Shown in pieces: positions 23,060-28,772 of a stretch of DNA of 28,772 bases (the stretch's first letter is position 1; every line of letters starts with the position of its first letter). The stretch is from Methanocorpusculum sp. (GTDB taxonomy: Archaea; Halobacteriota; Methanomicrobia; Methanomicrobiales; Methanocorpusculaceae). Location: positions 1 through 28,772 of the forward strand of contig DALTWF010000023.1 of assembly GCA_029987235.1 (NCBI GenBank), written 5' to 3'. Below the pieces are notes generated by a model. The model did no database searches and had not been told where the DNA came from. It saw only the letters and a program-made list of their open reading frames with translations. The translations under genes and the position numbers were made by a program.

Positions 23060-23638
23060 CTATTTTTCCTCGGAATATCCAAGAATATTATCCATATTGT
23101 CCAGAATTAACTCCTGTGCATCTTTCGAATAGAAACACTGCATATACCTTTTTCCATCCGGGGTTTTAATCTCCCTGAATGTAATTCCAAGTTCTTCACC
23201 CTCTTCTGTCGGTATTTTTGAACTTGCACCATTAATTATTTCCGTATCAATTTTCAGATACCCCTGCCGGACGAGCCACTGTGTTATCGCCCCCGCCTGA
23301 GGAACGTCCATTTCAACTCCAACCGCTTCTCTTACTTTGCTCCGGAAAGCAGATATTTTCAATGGGAAAGGCATGAGAAGTTTCTGTTTTTCTTCTTCAG
23401 ACATTGAAAACGGAATAGAATTACGCCAGCGATAAGATTTGGCACCGAGTGTGGAAAAAGGTGAGAGAGAATACTCACGCATAACTTTTGCAGCGGTAAA
23501 AAAACAGCGTACCAGCTCAACATTATTCAATAAAGTGTCATCTGCCAGCTTCTCACCGGTAAATGGATTTCTTCCTGCCGCAAGAGATTCAAGAATTCTA
23601 ATATAACTGTTAAGGTCTTCAATTTCCGATTAGTCCAT
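23060..23638 (-). pseudogene. unknown conserved-looking protein with a stop at codon 3
   Basis: From ATG 23638 the frame reads Met-Asp-TAA and then stays open for about 190 codons to a TAG at 23060-23062. The segment just after the stop (SEIEDLNSYIRILESLAAG, then NPFTGEKLADD) looks coding and is continuous with the rest. The next usable start in frame is TTG at 23530, which would remove the first 36 codons. The C-terminal half contains a winged-helix-like stretch (GAITQWLVRQGYLK). The family is not recognised. Either the gene is freshly disrupted, it begins at an unusual codon, or there is a base error. It lies behind the polymerase subunit gene on the same strand. Confidence 0.6.
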
Positions 23639-23696
23639 GCTGTCTCACATGTTATAATAGGAAATCCAATAATAAAAAATAATCGGCGGAAAATAA

Positions 23697-25163
23697 TTAT
23701 ACCAGTTTGTGTTCCCCGCCCTCGATTACAACCCGCTGCACCTTTTTATCCAGGAAACACCAGTGGTCATACTGAAGCGTGGACAAATCCACAACCACAG
23801 CCTCCGCAGGCGTCGGATTAATATCCATCTCTCTCTGGAAAGAGGTCTGCGACTGCCAGGTTCCCGCATTTACCCCGAGAACACCGTTATAGTTTACCAC
23901 ATCGGAGATATGCACATGACCAGTCTGGAAGATGTCCGGAACCTCACTGATAACCAGACGATCTGATTCCGTGGAAAGAAGAGGCGTCCGCTGTCCATAA
24001 ATCGGCGCCATATGACGACGCTGAAGCATCGCTTTCATAATATCGCCGGATCTGCTGTAGGAAGAACCGGGAATCGCCTTGATTAAATCATCAATGCTCC
24101 GTCCGTGATACATCTGAATGGTGACGCCCTGAATGCTGACTGAGGCAGGATTTTCCACGAACGTGACATTGTCCGGGAATTTAGTGCGGAACTCCTCAGG
24201 CAGGGCAGGCTGCGGTTCTGCTCCGCGAACCGCATCATGGTTGCCCGGGGATAGAACAATCTGCATATGCTTCGGCAGATTCGAAAGCATCTCGCCCACA
24301 CGGTCATACTGCTCATAAATCGTCTTGATTTCAAGCTCCTTGTTCTGATCCGGATAAATTCCGATACCATCGACCACATCACCGTCGATTAAGAGATAAC
24401 CGATTTCCGGATGCTCTTCAAGCCAGCAGGAAAACCGCTCCCATGCATCAGGCAGAAATGTGTTTGAACCCACATGCACATCCGAAATCATACAGACTTT
24501 GCCCGGCTCTTTGGACTGCGACGGAACATGCTGTTTGGGAATATCCGGGCGGAAAAACTGCCTGACAAAAACCATCCCCCCGCGTCCTCCAGGATTCGGG
24601 CGGATGGAACCTTTTACCCCGATAACTTCGTCATAGACAATCCGTTCCGCTTCATGGAAAAACTCATCGTCTTTGCGGAACATTACGCTGATTGCACCAG
24701 AACTGTCCTCGATTTCAACAATGCGGTGACCGTTTTTGCTTGATCTGAAATCAACCACAGCACCGCAAATGCCTATTTCGGTTTCGGCAAACCGGTTTGC
24801 ATTCTTCAAAAGAGCCTCAATCGGAATCGGATTTACCCGGCCGCGCAGAATTCCTGAAAGCTGATCATATCTGCTTCTGAAAAGTTTCACTGAATCCTCA
24901 GGGTTTCCAAGCGGTATGGAGTTTCCCTCGCGGCCGCTTATTATCGAAGGAATATCAGAAAGACCGACAGAGAGTTTGTCGTTTCGAAGAACCGTCATGC
25001 CTGATACGAGGTTGGGCGTTACCACTACCGTACCCGAAGGAATCCCTGAAATGATTCCTTCGACAACGCCCGAACTCTGATTTTCAAAAACGTAGGAAAC
25101 TACGTCCGGATGGACCAGAAAACCTGCATCAGCAAAGCGTTTGACAATCTCTCTTTTTTCCAT
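23697..25163 (-). CDS. polB: DNA polymerase D small subunit (DP1), exonuclease
   Basis: Partner of the DP2 catalytic subunit in the archaeal replicative polymerase PolD; provides 3'-5' proofreading. The 488 residues contain an OB-fold region (about 125-205) and a calcineurin-like phosphoesterase domain with all metal-site motifs: SDVH (227-230), GDVVDG (261-266), GNHD (307-310), YHG (352-354) and GHVH (415-418). The nuclease should therefore be active. The N-terminal 60 residues form a small helical domain. Its own TATA box (AATATATATA, 25203 to 25194) lies about 35 nt upstream, with an origin-box-like sequence immediately beside it. The DP2 gene is not in the window. Confidence 0.95.
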   Translation of the reverse strand: MEKREIVKRFADAGFLVHPDVVSYVFENQSSGVVEGIISGIPSGTVVVTPNLVSGMTVLRNDKLSVGLSDIPSIISGREGNSIPLGNPEDSVKLFRSRYDQLSGILRGRVNPIPIEALLKNANRFAETEIGICGAVVDFRSSKNGHRIVEIEDSSGAISVMFRKDDEFFHEAERIVYDEVIGVKGSIRPNPGGRGGMVFVRQFFRPDIPKQHVPSQSKEPGKVCMISDVHVGSNTFLPDAWERFSCWLEEHPEIGYLLIDGDVVDGIGIYPDQNKELEIKTIYEQYDRVGEMLSNLPKHMQIVLSPGNHDAVRGAEPQPALPEEFRTKFPDNVTFVENPASVSIQGVTIQMYHGRSIDDLIKAIPGSSYSRSGDIMKAMLQRRHMAPIYGQRTPLLSTESDRLVISEVPDIFQTGHVHISDVVNYNGVLGVNAGTWQSQTSFQREMDINPTPAEAVVVDLSTLQYDHWCFLDKKVQRVVIEGGEHKLV

Positions 25164-25173
25164 AGGATTTGGT

Positions 25174-25195
25174 TTCCACTCGAAATAAAGGGGTA
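25174..25195 (+). promoter_or_regulatory. origin-recognition-box-like sequence in the polymerase promoter
   Basis: A TTCCACTCGAAA dyad followed by an AAAGGGG G-string, the layout of archaeal ORB elements. It lies between the TATA box (25194-25203, minus strand) and the expected transcript start of DP1. It matches 19 of 22 positions of a sequence in the putative origin (minus strand, 28529 to 28508). Confidence 0.5.
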
Positions 25196-25212
25196 TATAT
25201 ATTGTTCTTTTT

Positions 25213-26379
25213 TTACTTCAGGGACGCGACAAATTCACCCATGCGGTGTATGGATTCAGTCAGTTTGCGCCGGTCAACAGCGTAACAGGTTCTTACATGA
25301 CCTTTTCCTGATTCGCCAAAGGCACTGCCCGGAACAACGGCAACCTGCTGTTCTTTTAACAGCCGCTCGGCAAACTCCTCATCGGAAAGCCCTGTGCTTT
25401 CAATGGAGGGAAACGCATAAAATGCCCCTTTGGGCATGTGGCATGTAAGTCCGATGTCATTGAGACCTTTGACGAAGAGATTTCTTCTGATGCGGTATTC
25501 CGCAATCATTTCGTTTTTAGCCTCTTCACAGGTCTTCATTGCCTGAATGCCGGCAAACTGTGCTGCGGTAGGTGCTGACATCATCACATACTGGTGAATC
25601 TTGAGTGCCGCATCGCAGATTTCTTTCGGCGCACAGAGGTAGCCGAGTCTCCAGCCCGTCATTGCATAGGCCTTGGAAAATCCATTAAGAGTAATCGTTC
25701 TGTCCCGGAGTTCAGGAAGAGAGGCCGGAGAGACATGGTGACCTTCGTAGGTCAGTTCCGAATACACTTCATCAGAAATCAGGAGCAGGTCATGGTCGAC
25801 AATCACATCCGAAATCGCCTTGAGGTCGTCTTTATCCATTACACCTCCGGTCGGGTTGTTCGGGAAGTTGATAATCAGCGTCTTTGTCTTCGGCGTGATT
25901 TTTTCCATCAGTGTGTCTGCGGTTACCTTGAACTGGTCTTCTGCAGGACACGGAAGAGGTACGGGTTTTCCGCCCGCCAGGCGTACTTCGGGTCCGTAGG
26001 AGACGAAACAGGGGTCAACAACCAGGACTTCATCGCCCGGATTAATCACTGCCCGCACGGCAACATCAAATCCTTCCGATACTCCGGTGGTCACAATGAT
26101 TTCTGATGCCGGGTCGTATTTGGTGTGATACCGGCGGTCAAGGTCGTCGCAGAGGAGTTTGCAAAGCTCAGGCAGTCCTCTGTTTGCCGTGTACATGGTC
26201 ATGCCTTTTTCGATGGAGGTGATTGCAGCCTTTGAGGCAATCCAGGGGGTATCGAAATCCGGTTCACCCACTCCAAGACTGATTACCTTGTCACTGTCCA
26301 TTGTAAGAACCAGGTCAAAGAACTTCCTGATTCCCGACGGCGGAATTTCAGCAGCTATATTTGATACAAATTTTCTCAT
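25213..26379 (-). CDS. PLP-dependent aminotransferase class I (aspartate/aromatic type)
   Basis: Fold-type I aminotransferase of 388 residues. PLP lysine is Lys236 in LNGFSKAYAMTGWRLGY; Asn175 (NFPNNPTGG), Asp203 and Tyr206 (ISDEVYSEL) bind the cofactor, and an Arg in the C-terminal GHVRTCYAV should bind the substrate carboxylate. Such archaeal enzymes transfer amino groups among aspartate, aromatic amino acids and 2-oxoacids; the exact substrate cannot be decided here. ATG 26379 lies 8 nt after the stop of an Lrp/AsnC regulator gene, so the two form an operon and the regulator may respond to the enzyme's substrate or product. Confidence 0.9.
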   Translation of the reverse strand: MRKFVSNIAAEIPPSGIRKFFDLVLTMDSDKVISLGVGEPDFDTPWIASKAAITSIEKGMTMYTANRGLPELCKLLCDDLDRRYHTKYDPASEIIVTTGVSEGFDVAVRAVINPGDEVLVVDPCFVSYGPEVRLAGGKPVPLPCPAEDQFKVTADTLMEKITPKTKTLIINFPNNPTGGVMDKDDLKAISDVIVDHDLLLISDEVYSELTYEGHHVSPASLPELRDRTITLNGFSKAYAMTGWRLGYLCAPKEICDAALKIHQYVMMSAPTAAQFAGIQAMKTCEEAKNEMIAEYRIRRNLFVKGLNDIGLTCHMPKGAFYAFPSIESTGLSDEEFAERLLKEQQVAVVPGSAFGESGKGHVRTCYAVDRRKLTESIHRMGEFVASLK

Positions 26380-26387
26380 ATCGCGCC

Positions 26388-26879
26388 TTAGAATGTGATT
26401 AACTGACGGTCTCTGTTCTGCGGTCTTGCCATCTCAACGCCCTGTTCCTTGTACGTGCGCATAATAATCTGTGTCATGGTTTCACGCACGCCGTCGATTG
26501 AAGCAATCTGTTCTGCAACAAAACGGGAAACTTCCGCCATTGACTGACCGCGGATGGTTACCTGAAAATCGTAGGTTCCGGTAAGAAGCACGATTGATTC
26601 AACCTGAGGGTAGCGGGAGATTTTTTCTGCAATACCATCGTAGCCGAGTCCTTTTTCCGGGGTGACTTTGAGGGAAAGAATTACCGTTACTTCGTCGCGT
26701 CCTGCGGTAGTGTAATCAACTACCGCTGTGCATTTTTTCAGAATGCCCGATGCTGCAAGATACTGAATACGGGTTTCTACTTCTTTTTCGGTGATTTCAA
26801 GCATTACCGCAATGTCTTTTGAGGGGGTGCGGCAGTTTTTCTGCAGTTCCTGCAGAATGCATGTGTCTATTTCATCCAT
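26388..26879 (-). CDS. Lrp/AsnC family transcription regulator
   Basis: A 163-residue DNA-binding regulator: N-terminal helix-turn-helix (MDEIDTCILQELQKNCR to about residue 50) and a C-terminal RAM ligand domain (VILSLKVTPEKGLGYDGIAE... QIIMRTYKEQGVEM). The open frame extends 45 codons upstream, but that part is Lys/Gln/Asn-rich and unlike the family. ATG 26879 gives the normal MDxID start, with AGGT a few bases before it. It probably senses an amino acid and controls its own operon with the aminotransferase. The A-rich leader 26880-26986 contains two copies of GTGTTTCTG (26941-26949 and 26966-26974, plus strand). Confidence 0.9.
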   Translation of the reverse strand: MDEIDTCILQELQKNCRTPSKDIAVMLEITEKEVETRIQYLAASGILKKCTAVVDYTTAGRDEVTVILSLKVTPEKGLGYDGIAEKISRYPQVESIVLLTGTYDFQVTIRGQSMAEVSRFVAEQIASIDGVRETMTQIIMRTYKEQGVEMARPQNRDRQLITF

Positions 26880-26986
26880 TTTGTTTACCTGCTGATTTTT
26901 TTCTTTTTGTTTTTCGTTTTTTGTTTGTCTCTTGACCTGAGTGTTTCTGCTGGATGTTTTCCCTGGTGTTTCTGTTTTGCGATTCC

Positions 26987-28255
26987 TTAGAGCAGCGGTT
27001 TTAAGATGGGGCATTCGCGGAAACGCTCTTCACTCATAATTACCCGGCGGATATCGCCTGTTGCATTGTTAAAGAGAATTTCTGTTGTTCTTCCATGTCT
27101 TCCATGGGAAACAACACGGGTGGTGATGATGCCAAGCATGCTCAGTTCGTTGATGAGGTCGGTAATTCTTCTGTTGGAAAGGGATTCAAGGTCAATGCCG
27201 CGTGCAACTTCGCGGTACATATTGCAGACCATGCCGCTGTTGAAGTATCTCTGACCGGAGGCTTCGGCAAGGAGCATGGCGCAGAGAACTGCTTTGCTCT
27301 GAAGAGTGAGGGTCTTTACTCCTTCGCTCATGAGGTTTGTTTCAATGCTGTCCTGAGCTGCATTGACATGGGTTTCAAGAACTTTGTCTGCTCCTTCGCG
27401 TTCTGCAAGTTCTCCTGATACGCGGAGTAGGTCGAGTGCGCGTCTTGCGTCACCGTGTTCCTGTGCTGCTTTTGCTGCACAGAGGCGGATGACTTCATCA
27501 GATACGGTGTTTTCGCAGAATGCAACCTCTGCACGCTGGTGAAGGATGTCGCGGAGCTGGTCTGCGTTATATGGCGGGAAAATAAGTTCTTCTTCCGAGA
27601 GGGAGGAAAGAACACGGGCATCAAGGAAGTCTTTGAAGGTGAGGTCGTTTGAGATTCCGATTATGCAGACTCGTGCATTTTTCAGGTCGCTGTTGATTCT
27701 GGTCAGGCTGTAGAGTGTGTCGTCTCCGGACTTCTTCACGAGTTTGTCAATTTCGTCAAGGACAATAATCTGCAGACCGCCTGCATGTTCGAGAACTTTT
27801 TTCAGTTCTTCGTACACCTGATCGGTATGCCATCCGGTGAATGGAATGGCTGCTTTTACCCGGTCGGATGCGCGGTTGTCATTATCAGTAACCTGATTTG
27901 CTATCTGGGCTAGTACGCGGTACTGGGTGTCGATTGTTTCACAGTTTAAGTGAATAAGTCTGCAGCGGGAAAATTCCGAGCTTTCTTTTTCCAGTTCTCC
28001 GCCGACAAATTTGACGCAGGCGGTTTTTCCGGTTCCGGTTTTTCCGTAGATGAGGATATTGGACGGGGTTGCTCCCTGCAGGGCAGGGGCTAATATTTCT
28101 GCAATCGAGTCTATCTGATCATCTCTGTGGGGCAGTTCCCGCGGGCTGTAACTGTGGCGCAGGACTTCACGGTTTTTGAAAATCCTGTTCCCGTTGAGAT
28201 ATTTGCTGAAGAGGTTTTTTGATTGTACCTCTTCAGTTTGCTGCTGTTCTTCCAT
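26987..28255 (-). CDS. cdc6: Orc1/Cdc6 replication initiator
   Basis: AAA+ protein that binds origin boxes and loads the MCM helicase. The 422 residues hold Walker A GKTGTGKTA (71-79), Walker B IIVLDEIDKL (163-172), sensor 1 GISND (about 199-203), the sensor 2 Arg in HGDARRALDLLR, and a C-terminal winged helix (about 310-400, including SNRRITDLINELSMLGII). All ATPase residues are intact. Archaeal initiator genes commonly sit beside their origin, and the upstream 517 nt look like one. A TATA-like TATGTATA (minus strand, 28307 to 28300) and an inverted repeat at 28278-28301 lie in its promoter, suggesting self-regulation. Confidence 0.96.
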   Translation of the reverse strand: MEEQQQTEEVQSKNLFSKYLNGNRIFKNREVLRHSYSPRELPHRDDQIDSIAEILAPALQGATPSNILIYGKTGTGKTACVKFVGGELEKESSEFSRCRLIHLNCETIDTQYRVLAQIANQVTDNDNRASDRVKAAIPFTGWHTDQVYEELKKVLEHAGGLQIIVLDEIDKLVKKSGDDTLYSLTRINSDLKNARVCIIGISNDLTFKDFLDARVLSSLSEEELIFPPYNADQLRDILHQRAEVAFCENTVSDEVIRLCAAKAAQEHGDARRALDLLRVSGELAEREGADKVLETHVNAAQDSIETNLMSEGVKTLTLQSKAVLCAMLLAEASGQRYFNSGMVCNMYREVARGIDLESLSNRRITDLINELSMLGIITTRVVSHGRHGRTTEILFNNATGDIRRVIMSEERFRECPILKPLL

Positions 28256-28277
28256 GATGAGTTCCAGTATGTTATAT

Positions 28278-28301
28278 TAGTGTTCATAGGATTTAACACT
28301 A
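28278..28301. repeat. inverted repeat in the cdc6 promoter
   Basis: TAGTGTT (28278-28284) and AACACTA (28295-28301) flank a 10-nt spacer, covering the region between the candidate TATA element and the expected start of the cdc6 transcript. Confidence 0.5.
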
Positions 28302-28772
28302 TACATAGACCTTTTGCGAGTGGAGGTATTCAAGAGAAGTGGGTGATTATCAGGAGAGATAATAAGGAGAGTAATGAGATGGTTATGATTTGGAAATATA
28401 CTGAATGTAAATAAGGACAGGTAGTTTGCCAGTGGAAAAACGGCGGGATATTTTATATAAACATCTTCATCAGGGATAGTTTATAATAAAGGTATCAGGT
28501 AGTCCCCTACCCCTTTGTTGCGAATGGAAGAGTGTGATAAGTGAGTGTCAGATTTGACACTGTTTTTGTCAAAAAACGGTTGAGTAGTCATTAGTAAGTT
28601 ATACTTCTGACAATATAAATCTTTTCTTTTTATTATTTAAAAAAATAAAAAAGCCTGTCCAATCACCCCCTCAAAGCATTGGACACAATTTTACTTGAGA
28701 AATTTTCCAAACCCCTCTAAAATAAAACAAAAACCGCTCCGCTATGATAAATATAAAGGAGGGGGGGGGGGA
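28302..28772. other. putative replication origin (oriC) next to cdc6
   Basis: Gene-free, AT-rich and dense in repeats. Candidate origin recognition boxes: minus strand 28529 to 28504 (TTCCATTCG...AAAGGGGTA), minus strand 28326 to 28309 (TCCACTCGCAA...AAGG), and plus strand 28425-28447 (GCCAGTGGAAA...GGCGGG). Inverted repeats: GTGTCA-GATT-TGACAC (28545-28560), TTTGACA/TGTCAAA (28553-28559 and 28567-28573), and TGTCCAAT/ATTGGACA (28656-28663 and 28678-28685). An almost pure A/T stretch at about 28609-28650 could be the unwinding element. The short frames here are not convincing genes. Confidence 0.55.

Noticed and set aside
23630..23632. Pyrrolysine-type recoding to explain the early stop
   Set aside because: Pyrrolysine is inserted at UAG; this codon is TAA.
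26880..27014. 45-codon N-terminal extension of the Lrp/AsnC regulator
   Set aside because: It is low-complexity Lys/Gln/Asn sequence that also overlaps the end of cdc6. The family normally begins at the MDEID start chosen here.
1..28772. CRISPR arrays, tRNA or rRNA genes, insertion sequences
   Set aside because: No regularly spaced repeats, cloverleaf-like sequence, rRNA-like stretch or transposase frame was seen by eye. A tRNA scan could still find a missed gene.
28759..28772. Poly-G run at the right edge as a biological feature
   Set aside because: It lies at the very end of the window and may be a contig-end or sequencing artefact. It cannot be judged without the flanking sequence.

Overview
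This window is from an archaeon, most likely a methanogen of the Methanomicrobiales (a Methanocorpusculum-like genome is a reasonable guess, but only a guess). The evidence is a group II chaperonin (thermosome), a four-subunit pyruvate:ferredoxin oxidoreductase, the small subunit of the archaeal D-family DNA polymerase, an Orc1/Cdc6 initiator, archaeal-type AspRS, archaeal type IV pilins with the SPVVGVMLML N-terminus, and TATA-box promoters with T-tract terminators. No rRNA, tRNA, CRISPR array or insertion sequence was seen.

Layout. 1-538: the tail of an unidentified gene and short hydrophobic frames with no clear start. 539-5204: a probable metal or metal-cofactor handling cluster. It holds a divergent SAM methyltransferase, then a G3E-like GTPase, an unusual single ABC ATPase and a DUF364 protein as one operon, facing a BtuF/FepB-like binding protein. 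The GTPase operon and the binding-protein gene share both halves of a promoter motif. 5384-13509: a type IV pilus locus. It has two divergent two-pilin modules arranged as mirror images, followed by an operon of secretion ATPase, membrane platform protein and three further pilin-like proteins. 13551-14662: two small lipoproteins. 14829-16484: thermosome. 16652-19445: porBACD. 19501-22043: an SstT-type transporter behind aspS. 22138-23025: a cobalamin-type core methionine synthase. 23060-23638: an unknown gene with a stop at codon 3. 23697-28255: PolD small subunit, aminotransferase, Lrp/AsnC regulator and orc1/cdc6, all on the minus strand. 28256-28772: a gene-free, AT-rich, repeat-rich segment that looks like a replication origin.

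How the parts fit. The first cluster probably captures and handles a metal or metal cofactor under shared control. The pilus operon supplies the motor and minor pilins, while the mirrored pairs look like the major or alternative pilin subunits. The right end joins an initiator gene, its probable origin and a replicative polymerase subunit. A sequence repeated (19 of 22 bases) in the putative origin and in the polymerase promoter suggests that the initiator may also control polymerase expression.
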